Positions 1 through 10,475 of a stretch of 64,000 nt of DNA are shown here, piece by piece. The notes beneath the pieces are model-generated. The model did no database searches and was not told the DNA's origin. It saw nothing but the letters and a program-made list of their open reading frames with translations. Made by a program: the position numbers and the translations under genes. Numbering within the stretch: the first letter of the stretch is position 1; the number at the start of each line of letters is the position of its first letter. This stretch comes from Amaurobius ferox (Eukaryota > Arthropoda > Arachnida > Araneae > Amaurobiidae). The stretch spans positions 52,854,520 through 52,918,519 of the forward strand of contig OX578153.1 of assembly GCA_951213105.1 (NCBI GenBank), in the 5' to 3' direction.

Positions 1-260
1 GGCTTCCAGTGTTTACGGATTGTGATTTTTGTACCAAATTTCGTTCGAATCGGTCCATTCGTTCGTCAGTTATCGTCTCCACAGACTCACTGACACACAC
101 ACACACACACAGACATCACTTCAAAAATGTTTGATTCGTGATCAGGGATGCTTGAAACGTGCTCTCCCGTCGAAAACTCGAATTCGAATTTTCGACCCCG
201 TCACAATACTTTTCTTATACATTATGCATATAAGGAAAGTAAAAAATGTTGTATAAAAAA
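1..260. repeat. Dispersed repeat fragment with a CA microsatellite
   Basis: A (CA)n run lies near 93-112. The flanks (TTCGTTCGAATCGGTCC near 41, TTCGACCCCGTCACAAT near 193) resemble wording seen in dispersed arthropod repeats. A related stretch in the other orientation may lie near 47360-47590. Short open frames here have no coding character. The class of repeat is not determined. Confidence 0.35.
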
Positions 261-696
261 AAAGGCTAACTGAAATGTTACATAAAAATCCTGGTTGGGA
301 AGTGATTATCATCATCAACGACCGTGGGGATATATACTATCATAAAATGTACTTCGCGTTGCCAGGAATGCAAACCTCTGATTAAAATCACACTGGAACT
401 CACAGCGAATTCTTGAAAACCAAAGAACGCTTTATAGTGGGTGCTGTTTATACTCAAATTGTGAAGGATGGTTCAGATTTGGATATCAGCATAAAATGTT
501 GCACATCCTATTTCTATTATAGTTTTGTTACGAAACCACAAATACACAACTTGTATGACCTTCCACTGGATAGAGAGGGGGTAATCCATCAAAAAGACGG
601 TTTTCAGAATTTTGTTCCAAACAGTTCACAAAATTAGCCTACTATGTAAAATGCAAGATTTACAAAGACGGATATAACATTTTATATCTCTCACCT
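261..696. other. No gene seen
   Basis: AT-rich sequence with a short open frame at 413-637 that shows no recognisable motif, splice context or family signature. I see nothing supportable here. Confidence 0.4.
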
Positions 697-958
697 CGAA
701 TTGTTTGGGGGGGTCGTAAACAAATAGAGAATTTTTTGGTGTAGTCGAATATACATTGCGAATTGTTTAGGGGAGGATCGTATACAAATTGCGAACTGTT
801 TGAGAGCCGAGAACAAATTATTTTGGGAAAGATCTTAAACAGATTGCGAATAGCGTTATTTTTTTTTAGGGGGGGGGGGAGATGGGTATATACAAATTGT
901 GAATTGTCTGGGGATCGTATGCAAATTGCGAATTATTTGGGGGTGCCGTATACAAATC
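697..958 (+). repeat. Degenerate tandem repeat of roughly 45-50 bp
   Basis: Variants of a unit reading about TATACAAATTGCGAATTGTT followed by a G-rich stretch recur at least five times (near 697, 757, 778, 836, 890, 917 and 949). One unit carries a run of ten Gs near 871. The units are diverged, so the array is old. Confidence 0.55.
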
Positions 959-1284
959 TTCTGCAACTTTAACATATCTTGTGATGAGCTTTTCCTTTTA
1001 TCCTATTATAGGCAAGACTTGCAACAATGTGGATCACTTTTTTAATTACAAACAAGCATTGGATTCATGTAACAAAACCGCTTCTCTCTCGCCTTACGCC
1101 CTCACTCCCGCCCTATTCAGTCCCTTGCGCGCGCTGAGACAGGCAAGAAATAACGTGCGGCGTCTCTTTCCACTCTTCTATACCCCAATCTCGTTTCTCA
1201 GATCACATTCTCTTCAATCCTTCGCGTGGGCTCAGTAAGGCATGGACGAGTGCTACTGTCTTTTGCAAACTTGACGTCTTCTTC
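959..1284. other. No gene seen
   Basis: Slightly more GC-rich than its surroundings around 1081-1260, with a short open frame but no recognisable product, splice pair or repeat boundary. Confidence 0.35.
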
Positions 1285-1530
1285 GACCCAGACCGTCCGA
1301 TCTAACCGAAGGTGTAAGGTATCTGTTTGGACGGCCGGGACAGTGGCACCCAATTTAGACTGGAAGCTAGTGTGGGACAACAAGGACTACCCTCTTTCCC
1401 CTACTACCAATCTCTCGGAAGGTCTTACGGACGCACATATTTAACGTGCCCGTACACAGCGTGAATACGGGGACTGTTTGTGCAGAGACGGGAATCGAAA
1501 TCTAGTAAGGGGCGAGGCCCTTGCGACGAT
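1285..1530 (-). repeat. Old, diverged tRNA-derived SINE copy
   Basis: Read on the minus strand this matches the body and 3' end of the SINE family at 45535, 52247 and 58242: GACCCAGACCGTCC at its 3' end, a middle with GGCACCCAATTTAGACTGG, then a degenerate tRNA-like head whose B-box remnant is TTTCGATTCCC near 1496. Divergence is much higher than in the other copies, so this is an old insertion. The head boundary is approximate. Confidence 0.6.
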
Positions 1531-1990
1531 TGACTATTGTTTTAAACCTGGCCTATGCCGCGTCAGAAAAGAAAGTGGCATCTTATTAGATGAAGAGATT
1601 GAAGCTAAATGATTTCTACAGCCCGTTGTAGTTTTATCTAAACAGGCTTTACAACTAGTCTATAAGTTGCTATCACTTTTTGATTAGATGAACCGATAGG
1701 TCACATCCAAAAATGAATATAAACCTTTCAGCTGAAAAAATGACTATTTATTGTTCTAATTTAACTAGCAGACAGACAGGGTGGAATTTACTTCACACTT
1801 TTTTTTTAATACACTTAATTCTGTATTTCTTATGCTTTCCAACATAATTACACGGTTTCACCGGATTTTTTTTATCAAGAAACTCAATACTACTACTTTC
1901 TACATATACTGTCCTTAGCTTTATAGTGTTAAAATGCAATGGTAATATTTGGGACTTTGCCCCCCCCCCCCCATTCCGAAAAAAAAAAAA
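1531..1990. other. AT-rich spacer with poly-C and poly-A runs
   Basis: No gene seen. A run of about 13 Cs around 1960-1972 and 12 As at 1979-1990 immediately precede the tandem array; the A run equals the array's own poly-A junction, so the array's first unit starts here. Confidence 0.4.
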
Positions 1991-3780
1991 TCCCGCATAC
2001 GCCACTGTTGCAAAATCATTAAAATTTATTTTTAACAAGCAATCAGTTCTTTTTTCACACTTTCCAACGTAGTTGAAAAGTATTTATGATTTTGGTCATT
2101 CTGTTTGCATGATAGCTGCCGTAAAAATGACTTTATCGAAATGGCATTTTAAGTATGTTGTTGAGACGGTCTGTGAGACATATGGGAATGAAAATAAATA
2201 ATAGCACCCAATTAGATCGGATTGAACCCAGGTTGAAAAAAAAAAATCCCGCATACGCCACTGTTGCAAAATCATTAAAATTTATTTTTAACAAGCAATC
2301 AGTTCTTTTTTCACACTTTCCAACGTAGTTGAAAAGTATTTATGATTTTGGTCATTCTGTTTGCATGATAGCTGCGGTAAAAATGACTTTATCGAAATGG
2401 CATTTTAAGTATGTTGTTGAGACGGTCTGTGAGACATATGGGAATGAAAATAAATAATAGCACCCAATTAGATCGGATTGAACCCAGGTTGAAAAAAAAA
2501 AATCCCGCATACGCCACTGTTGCAAAATCATTAAAATTTATTTTTAACAAGCAATCAGTTCTTTTTTCACACTTTCCAACGTAGTTGAAAAGTATTTATG
2601 ATTTTGGTCATTCTGTTTGCATGATAGCTGCCGTAAAAATGACTTTATCGAAATGGCATTTTAAGTATGTTGTTGAGACGGTCTGTGAGACATATGGGAA
2701 TGAAAATAAATAATAGCACCCAATTAGATCGGATTGAACCCAGGTTGAAAAAAAAAAATCCCGCATACGCCACTGTTGCAAAATCATTAAAATTTATTTT
2801 TAACAAGCAATCAGTTCTTTTTTCACACTTTCCAACGTAGTTGAAAAGTATTTATGATTTTGGTCATTCTGTTTGCATGATAGCTGCGGTAAAAATGACT
2901 TTATCGAAATGGCATTTTAAGTATGTTGTTGAGACGGTCTGTGAGACATATGGGAATGAAAATAAATAATAGCACCCAATTAGATCGGATTGAACCCAGG
3001 TTGAAAAAAAAAAATCCCGCATACGCCACTGTTGCAAAATCATTAAAATTTATTTTTAACAAGCAATCAGTTCTTTTTTCACACTTTCCAACGTAGTTGA
3101 AAAGTATTTATGATTTTGGTCATTCTGTTTGCATGATAGCTGCCGTAAAAATGACTTTATCGAAATGGCATTTTAAGTATGTTGTTGAGACGGTCTGTGA
3201 GACATATGGGAATGAAAATAAATAATAGCACCCAATTAGATCGGATTGAACCCAGGTTGAAAAAAAAAAATCCCGCATACGCCACTGTTGCAAAATCATT
3301 AAAATTTATTTTTAACAAGCAATCAGTTCTTTTTTCACACTTTCCAACGTAGTTGAAAAGTATTTATGATTTTGGTCATTCTGTTTGCATGATAGCTGCG
3401 GTAAAAATGACTTTATCGAAATGGCATTTTAAGTATGTTGTTGAGACGGTCTGTGAGACATATGGGAATGAAAATAAATAATAGCACCCAATTAGATCGG
3501 ATTGAACCCAGGTTGAAAAAAAAAAATCCCGCATACGCCACTGTTGCAAAATCATTAAAATTTATTTTTAACAAGCAATCAGTTCTTTTTTCACACTTTC
3601 CAACGTAGTTGAAAAGTATTTATGATTTTGGTCATTCTGTTTGCATGATAGCTGCCGTAAAAATGACTTTATCGAAATGGCATTTTAAGTATGTTGTTGA
3701 GACGGTCTGTGAGACATATGGGAATGAAAATAAATAATAGCACCCAATTAGATCGGATTGAACCCAGGTTGAAAAAAAAT
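1991..3780 (+). repeat. 256-bp tandem array, seven units, with a 512-bp dimer pattern
   Basis: The junction GGTTG plus eleven As recurs at 2231, 2487, 2743, 2999, 3255 and 3511, exactly 256 bp apart, and a final GGTTG is at 3767. The units look almost identical. One base alternates strictly: C at 2120, 2632, 3144 and 3656 and G at 2376, 2888 and 3400, giving GCTGCCG/GCTGCGG in turn. The array was therefore probably amplified in two-unit (512-bp) steps. Most of the unit is the 5' part of R1; about 70 bp beginning TCCCGCATACGCC is extra. Copying looks recent, and an assembly artefact is possible. Confidence 0.92.
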
Positions 3781-3965
3781 GAAATACCTTGAACCCTATA
3801 GGACTTAATTTTTAAAACATTCTTTAAATGGTGTAAAAATTCATAAATTGTTTCGAAAATTTTGAAAATATTCAAATTATCTCAAAATGTGTAAACAATT
3901 TTAGCAAAATATGTGTGTAATTTTTAAAATAAAAATTGAAATAATAATCACACCCATATTACATG

Positions 3966-4024
3966 CCCGGCCACACAATAAACTGCCGTAAAACTCAGGG
4001 TTGGCTGTGTGGTCTGGGCCTTCA
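3966..4024 (+). mobile_element. Mini-retroposon type B, 59 bp
   Basis: Begins CCCGGCCACACA and ends TGTGTGGTCTGGG plus CCTTCA, so the ends pair as CCACACA with TGTGTGG. It lies between ACCCATATTACATG (3952-3965) and ACCCATATTATATG (4025-4038), a 14-bp duplication with one mismatch. The R1 copy at 54750 has the empty site, with one copy of this target followed directly by AAGAGA. Related type B units are at 10418-10475 and 9316-9373. Confidence 0.75.
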
Positions 4025-4038
4025 ACCCATATTATATG

Positions 4039-4095
4039 CCGTCCGTCCAAATAGTTGCTCAAGTCCTGGGATGAGTCGGACGGCCTGGGTTTTCA
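4039..4095 (+). mobile_element. Mini-retroposon type A, 57 bp, equals the SINE 3' end
   Basis: Starts CCGTCCGTCCAAATAGTT and ends GTCGGACGGCCTGGGTTTTC; CCGTCCG pairs perfectly with CGGACGG. It resembles the last 60 or so bases of the SINEs at 45535 and 52247 (CCGTCCAAACAGTT ... GTCGGACGGTCTGGGTTT). The right-hand target copy is ACCAATATTCTATG (4096-4109), 12/14 identical to that at 4025-4038. It is either a SINE truncated to its 3' hairpin or an independent mini-element. Confidence 0.72.
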
Positions 4096-4892
4096 ACCAA
4101 TATTCTATGAAGAGATCGTGTGACTTATTGCAAAATAAAACCTGGTTTCCATTTTTTTTCAGCTGTGTAATGTTTAAAGATCGTTTACGTTTATATTTAG
4201 TGTTGCATCCGTCATAAAACCGCTCTATTTTTGCGTATTATCTGTACATCTAAATTTTGTGCCAACGTAATTACAATATTTTTTATTTTAAATGATGGCT
4301 AAACTTTCTTTATTCTTACATCGAAGCCTAAATTTAAAGCTAAACTTTCTTTATTCCTACAACAAAGCCTAATTTCAAAGCTAAACTGTAGCAATGCTTT
4401 AGCTATCATGCCATAGTCAGTATACAGAATATAAATAAATCAAGCGATTGTAAGGTGAATTGTATAAGAATTGCTGAGTTTTTTTTCACACAAAATTATT
4501 TAGCTCTGGAGTTTGGAATATAAGTGATATGAATGAAATTTTCCTTGATTTTATAGAGACAGATTTATAAAATTAAATAATTTGTCATAGTTACAATTTC
4601 AAAGAACTATTTTAACATGAGACAAGAAAATGATATAGTTCCTATAATAATGAAATATGCCAATTGACAAAATATTAACTGCAAAACATTGTAAACACTT
4701 CGCAAATTATATTTTGGATGACATCATTTGAATAAAGTTCATTTTGTGTAACTAGCATTGACTTTTTCAATGAAGTTTTAAGATTAATTTTGCCCATGGA
4801 AATTTTTGAAGCGGCTTAAGACGTAAATAAAATTGCATTTCAGTTGGAAGTGTTTATAATCAATGATTTATATGCATGATTGATCTTTCGTG

Positions 4893-5360
4893 TTTTTCTT
4901 TTCTGAGGATTATTAGTGCATTATTTCATAAACAAAAGATAAATCCTACTCTATGAATTGACACAAATTAAAATTATTTAATTTATAACTTTAAAAAATA
5001 TAATATAAACCGTTTTAGAGGGATTTTTCCCATTACATTTTAAGGCATTTTTTATATGTTTATGAGCATTTTTGGCGAATTTTTAGGTCATCCAACATCC
5101 AGGCCCTATAGTTATTTTGAACTATTCTCGAAACTACAAAAATGTTACTTTTCCATAGGAGAGAATGCGATATCCCAAAATAATTATAGAAAATTTAGTA
5201 TGCTCATTTTAATTGGTAAACTAAAAGAGGCTTTTAATTTTTAGCAATTTGGAGTAAAAGGAAGTTCTGATTTGTCTTACCCCCCTTCTGTACTTAAAGT
5301 GGACTTGGGAACCCATGCCTAATAATGATATGAATAAATGTCTTTCTCAGCAAATATGCA
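4893..5360. other. AT-rich spacer, no gene
   Basis: AT-rich sequence with fragments resembling R1 family text near 5045-5105 (AGGTCATCCAACATCCAGGC, echoed near 30310 and 31845). No coding exon recognised. Confidence 0.35.
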
Positions 5361-6684
5361 CAGGACCCGACTTAGCCTAACTGGGACCCGGGGCAAAAAG
5401 TCCTTTGGGGGCTCCAGGGCCGTAGTCAGAGACAAAAATGAAGAGGGGGGGGGGGAGAGAAAAATTCAAGGGGGCTCAACAGTCTTAAAGGAGCGGCTCA
5501 CCCAAAAATACAATTAATCATTAGCATTTATAAACCATAATAGTTACTATTATATATTTCAATTTATATAAATTATTAACTATTATTAATTGCATATTAA
5601 TATTTTCAAACTAAATGCTGATTATTAATATTCGTATAGCTACTATGCATCAATATTAATATATAATTATTACAATTGATTTTAATGTAAGCATTAACTA
5701 GTAATAAAGCTGTTAAAAATTTGTAGAAATATTCTGAAAGATAATACGAGTTAATGCTTAATATCAATTCTTATCTACTTATCAGTTGATTTTGACTCTA
5801 TAATGTATAACAGCGAACCCACAATAATACAAAAGCATCCTAAATACTATTGTCATAATTTTTAATACTTTTAAATATTTTTAAATTAAATATGTAAATA
5901 AATTTATCATCAGTATAACCAAAAATTCAGCTAAATTAAAAAAATCTTTATGGATTTTTTTTTTTTAATAAAGAAATTTTTATGCAAAATTTGTATGACA
6001 TTTTGGAAGAAATGTCATATCACTACTAAAAATTTAGGGAGGGGGTGGCTTAGTTCCCTCTGGCCTCTGACTGGTTATGGCCCTGGGGGCTTCCTCCACC
6101 TCTCGACATATATGAAATCAACAGAAATATTTTATCAAAAACATAATTGCATTCTATAAATTGGGATAAAGAATGAAGTTGTTACATATTTTAATGGAAT
6201 TTAAATTACTGGCAACTTTCTCATCATAGCCAAGGAGCTATACTGTAGATTTTTAGTTAGTGTGGTCTTACCTTTTCCTTACAGCGGTACAACAGTTGTA
6301 CCTCTGAAAATCTCTTCCTATTGCACCCAGCCTACTGTACCCAGTTGAGTGCCTTGAAGAATGCCTGCAGCCCTTCCTTCAAGTTTCTCTTGACTAAAGG
6401 GGGAACGAGTTACGAACAAAAGACAAGGTCATTGAATGTGTTTATTTAGAGGGGTGGAATTTTCAGTTATTTTGTCGTGCTGGTGTTGGAAAAATGGATT
6501 CCTGGAGCCGTAACGTAAAGGTTACACAAAATCTTTTTGCTGAGCAAACCTCATTTGATGGCATAATTTTTGTTTAGGAAGCAGTCGTTAATTTTTCAAT
6601 GTTGCAATTGTTTAATCTGGGGCCCTTCTAATGACTGGTGGCCCGGGGTAGCTGCCCCGAATGCCCTTTGTTAGTCAGGCCCTG
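5361..6684. mobile_element. Non-autonomous hAT element, 1.3 kb, interrupted by a second hAT
   Basis: The left end is CAGGACCCGACTTAGCC; the right end reversed is CAGGGCCTGACTAAC, both with a GC-rich CGGGGCA subterminal region. Flanks AATATGCA (5353-5360) and AATGTGCA (6685-6692) form an 8-bp target duplication with one mismatch, as expected for hAT. No transposase frame is visible. Confidence 0.65.
5415..6085. mobile_element. Nested non-autonomous hAT element, 671 bp
   Basis: Terminal inverted repeats CAGGGCCGTAGTCAGAG (left) and CAGGGCCATAACCAGTCAGA (right, reversed) bound an AT-rich, non-coding interior. The flanks GGGGGCTC and GGGGCTTC resemble an 8-bp duplication with decay. A run of about 12 Gs lies near 5444. 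Confidence 0.6.
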
Positions 6685-6692
6685 AATGTGCA

Positions 6693-7397
6693 CAGATGTT
6701 GGGAGTGCCCAGCAGATATTTAACTCAAGATGTATCTAATACTGGATATTTCTGCTAGTAGGGAAATATAATAAACAATAAAAAAGTTGACACCTTTATT
6801 CCAAATGATAATTAGTTAATCATACAAGACATATTCACAAGAGATTCTGTACAATGAATGGATGGAATTTTTTCTTTTATCACATTTTTAGGGCATTTAA
6901 TTCAAATGCACCTCAATGAAGCTTTTCTAACAGGCATAAAATGATCAAGCATACATTGATTTATGAAAACAGGCATCAGTTAATTAAGGTCTCCGTGTAA
7001 TACAACAAAGTACAAGTCAAAAAAATTCATTTTATTAAAAAGAAAACCCAAAGCATAATATCAAAAATACCCAATATACAATTCACTGTGTTATGTGCAT
7101 TCTTACTATAAAGCAATTTTTACAGCTACCTTGCTATGCCTAGATAGTCAGGGTTGCTTGCACTTTAAAACAAAGTAAATAAAACATTTTGAATTTGGTG
7201 AATTTTAGAAATTTTATGATCGGATAAGAATATCTTGAGTAACCTAAATTTCTCTAGGTTTTTGCACAGAGGGTATATGAGGATGCTCATTATTCAGAAG
7301 TAAAAAAAAAAGTTACATAATATAAGTAAAATTGTAGTAATTATGAACATGTTTCATTAAAACACATTAAGCACTCATTAAGAATCACATAAAAAAC
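6693..7397. other. AT-rich spacer, no gene
   Basis: No exon, RNA gene or element boundary recognised. Confidence 0.35.
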
Positions 7398-8670
7398 AAG
7401 AAAGATCAATCATGCATAAAGCATGATTATGAAACACTTTCCAACTTCAGTGCAATTTTATATAAACATCTCTAAAATGCGATACATTCCTCAGTAATAT
7501 TTTTAAAATTATCAGAATACTACATTAATTTATTATATTTGAAAACTTGAAACTTCATCGAAAAAAATGAACTTCATTCAAATGACGGCATTGAAATATA
7601 AATTGCCTGGTTTAAACATCTCTAAAATACGATACATTCATCAGTAATATTTTTTAAATTATCATAATACTACAATAATTTATTATATTTGAAAACTTCA
7701 TCGTAAACAAATGAAATTTATTCAAATGACGTCATCGAAATATAACACGCCTGGCTCTCTCTATAAAAGTAGCATTTCATTCATAAACATTTTACCATTC
7801 ATTTTATTCATCCCAGTACTACAATAATTTATTTTATTTAAAAACTTAAGACCATGGAGGTACAAGTAATTAAACTCTATGCTTAAAACTTCATCGAAAA
7901 AATCGTCCTTCACTCTGTAAAATCTATGGATATTTCATTCATATCAGCTTTATTGCAGACACCATGAGCTAAATAATTTTGCGTTAAAGAAATGCAGCAA
8001 TTCTTATACAACTTATTCTACATATTTTGCTGTTTACATATCCCATAAGTGAAAATTAGGCTTTATTATAGAAATAATCAAAGTTGGATGATCATTTAAA
8101 CTCAAATATATTGTAATTGAGTTGTTTTAGTATCTAGATGCACAGAATTTAAGAAAAATAAAGCGGTTTTAGGATGGATACAACACTGAATATGAATTAA
8201 AAAGAACTTTAAAAATCACGATTTTGACAAAGATGGATGCTATATTTTATTTTGAAGTGGGTCATGTGATCTCTTCATATAAAGCTGCAATTATTATTTT
8301 AATTTTTATTTAAAAAAACTACTGAATATATTTTGCTGAAAATTTTTTTATATATTTTATGGGATAATTTGAATATTTCTTAAAACTTTTGAAGAAATTT
8401 GTGAATTTTAAATCCGCTTAAAAAATGTTTGAAAAATTAGGTCCCCTAGGGTTCAATGTATTTCATTTTTTTAATCCGGTTTTATCCAAAACTAATTGGG
8501 TGATATTATTCATTTATATTCCCATAGGTCCCACAAAACGTCTGAACAACATACTAAAATTTCATTTTGATAGTCATTTTTACGGCAGTTATTGTGCTAA
8601 CGGACAGACAGACAGACAGACAGAATGAACAAAGTCATAAACACTTCTCAACTTTGTTGTAAAGTGTTAA
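7398..8670 (-). repeat. R1 dispersed repeat, copy 2, most complete
   Basis: On the minus strand it runs from ACACTTTACAACAAAGTTGA near 8665, through a (GTCT)n run near 8605-8625, CGTTAGCACAATAACTGCCG, and all R1 landmarks, to CAGTGCAATT-rich text and TTGGAAAGTGTTTCATAATC followed by the hairpin AATCATGC/GCATGATT near 7408-7428. Within it a roughly 150-bp segment is duplicated (7470-7619 and 7620-7770, e.g. CTCTAAAATGCGATACATTC), with a third worn unit after that. Open frames here are incidental. Confidence 0.75.
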
Positions 8671-9239
8671 AAATGGAAGTACTGCAGAAAAATCAGATTA
8701 CATTAATGCATCATGTTTTATTAAGTTTTATCAAATTTCACATAATATAATATAATTTGATTTTAACACTATATTGTAAATCTCGCGGAATACTTATAAA
8801 TATTTCTGTAGTCACCAATAAAAATGTCTTTAAATTGGAGCAAATTTAGCATATTTTAAATGTGGCTGATTTGAAAATATTTGACAAACTTTTGATAATA
8901 TTTTATGTGAATAATCACAAGTAAGAAATTTTTACCAATGAATCATAAAATCAGAAGTTTATTCTGATCAGAAGTTCAGGATATAACTGCAAATTAAAAT
9001 AAAATAAATGGCACATAAAAAAGAACATGTGATTCAGATACACCCTTATGCGAGTTGCAGTAATCTATTATTAGACTCAATGAATCATGGTTGGGTTTCT
9101 AGAGGAACAGGAAAATATGAAACATGTTCCCTTTTATCATATGGTAATGGGAAAAATTGTTATGGCAGTTTCCAAACTGATTGTCGCTTTTGGACAGAAA
9201 ACAATTTTTCTTACTTTTATTGTAATTTTTGAACCATGA
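8671..9239. other. AT-rich spacer, no gene
   Basis: A short open frame at 9008-9232 has no splice context or family signature. Nothing else supportable. Confidence 0.35.
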
Positions 9240-9425
9240 TAACTGTAAAAATATTAAACACTTAATAGAAATTTAAGCAGTTTTAAAATAAAATTACACT
9301 TCAGTTGGAAAGTGTGAAAAACCCAGACCACACAACAGACCCGGAGGCTTACTGCAGCTACATGTGTGGCCAGAGTTGGAAAGTGTTTAATAATCAATGT
9401 AAATATGATTGATCTTTATTGTCTC
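9240..9425 (+). repeat. R1 dispersed repeat, 3' fragment (copy 3)
   Basis: Text before and after the small insertion at 9316-9373 matches the R1 3' end: TTCAGTTGGAAAGTGT, then TTAATAATCAATG and TGATTGATCTTTATTG. The upstream AAATAAAATTACACTTCAG parallels R1 copy 1 at 4824-4842. Confidence 0.6.
9316..9373 (-). mobile_element. Mini-retroposon type B, 58 bp, inserted in R1
   Basis: Read on the minus strand it starts CTGGCCACACATG and ends TTGTGTGGTCTGGG plus TTTTTC, with CCACACA pairing TGTGTGG. It is flanked by identical 13-bp copies AGTTGGAAAGTGT at 9303-9315 and 9374-9386. The other R1 copies (4840, 55296, and 7440 on the minus strand) show the uninterrupted target once, so this is an insertion with target duplication. 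Confidence 0.78.
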
Positions 9426-10087
9426 AAAAATTCAAATAATTTAATCCTGATCGCAATAAAATTGTTAAATAACCAAGCATTGTTAAAAATCATAAACCCT
9501 CCAGATTATATTTAATGCATATAAAATAAAACTTTATAAGTGCATTGTACTAATAATGAATATGTAGCGAAAATGCAAAATTACCAACTTGACAGTGAAT
9601 CTATGGCTATCTAATTGCACAGTAGGCAAAAAAGCATTAAGCTAAAGATGATTTCAGTTCAAAGCATTTAATACAGCCTGATGAACATTTTCTGTATATA
9701 CTTTAAAATAAAAATGGCTGCTGATGCTATAGAAATAACTATCTAGGCATGATATGAAAAAAAATCTATGTGTACAAACAGGCAAGATCTGCCCTGCTAT
9801 CTATTTTGTTTTTTAGAAAACTAAATGCACAAAGAAAATGGAAGTGCAGTTAATGCTCATATAGGATACATTATATATATAGAAATTGAACTAAGAAAAT
9901 CACGCTCTCAAACTGTATTCGAGCATAATTAAATAGAGAAATGTATGGCATTTAAGTCAGGCTGTAATATTAACTGGAAAGTGTTAAGCAGTATTAAATT
10001 AAGGATAAACACACTGACATGTTTAAATATCAAAAGAATATAAAGGGAAAACAATGCTTTCGAAAGAATAAATGCCTTTTCCAACAC
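9426..10087. other. AT-rich spacer, no gene
   Basis: No exon, RNA gene or element boundary recognised. Confidence 0.35.
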
Positions 10088-10215
10088 CACCAGTTAGCTT
10101 CGTAACATGCTTTTTGGCTATGCATATGTAAGCTATAAGTTAGCAAAGTAAGCACCAGTCAGCTTCGTAATATGCTTTTTGATTATGCATGTGTAAGCTA
10201 TAAGTTAGTAACAAC
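10088..10215 (+). repeat. 65-bp direct duplication
   Basis: AGTTAGCTTCGTAACATGCT at 10092 and AGTCAGCTTCGTAATATGCT at 10157 begin two head-to-tail units, each ending GTAAGCTATAAGTTAG. About 5-6 differences separate them. Confidence 0.7.
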
Positions 10216-10361
10216 GATTAGTAACTATAATAAAATAAATAAAAAATGTTAAATTTCGTAGAAGAATGAAAATAATTGTAAAACAAAATTGTTTTTGCCA
10301 TGAAAAGCAATTTTTACAAAGGAAGTAAACATTGACAGAATAATTATACACATGCTTGTGG

Positions 10362-10403
10362 CCCTCTAAGTCCTCTGGACGAGCCGGACGGCCTGGGGCT
10401 TTC
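10362..10403 (+). mobile_element. Mini-retroposon type A, 42 bp, 5'-truncated
   Basis: Ends GAGCCGGACGGCCTGGGGCTTTC and starts CCCTCTAAGTCCT; it lacks the first 15-20 bases of the type A unit at 4039. It lies between two identical 14-mers ACACATGCTTGTGG (10348-10361 and 10404-10417). Confidence 0.72.
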
Positions 10404-10417
10404 ACACATGCTTGTGG

Positions 10418-10475
10418 CCGGCCACACAGAAAGCTACCATTAGCCTATGGGTTGGTCGTGTGGTCTGGGTTTTCT
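10418..10475 (+). mobile_element. Mini-retroposon type B, 58 bp
   Basis: Starts CCGGCCACACAGAAAGC and ends GTCGTGTGGTCTGGGTTTTC; CCACAC pairs with GTGTGG. It follows the type A unit directly, and the same 14-mer ACACATGCTTGTGG appears a third time at 10476-10489. Two mini-elements therefore inserted one after the other at the same target, as at 3966-4095 but in the opposite order. Confidence 0.77.

Larger units (their letters stand above)
3781..4892 (+). repeat. R1 dispersed repeat, remainder of copy 1
   Basis: R1 is the name used here for a long dispersed repeat also present at 7398-8670 (minus), 9240-9425 (3' fragment) and 51755-52057 plus 54690-55345. Shared landmarks, in order: AATATTCAAATTATC, TTTATATTTAGTGTTGCATC, ACAACGAAGCCTAATTT-like, TTGTATAAGAATTGCTGA, and a 3' end CAGTTGGAAAGTGTTT followed by a small palindrome and TTGATCTTTC. 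No coding capacity is visible. This copy carries two tiny insertions at 3966-4024 and 4039-4095. Its class is unknown. Confidence 0.75.

Noticed and set aside
1991..3780. CRISPR-like array
   Set aside because: Units are 256 bp and contiguous with no unique spacers, in eukaryotic DNA; it is a tandem satellite.
8425..8628. 67-residue open frame with relatives at 3669 and 51762
   Set aside because: It lies within R1 copies in varying frames and strands and shows no selection for coding.
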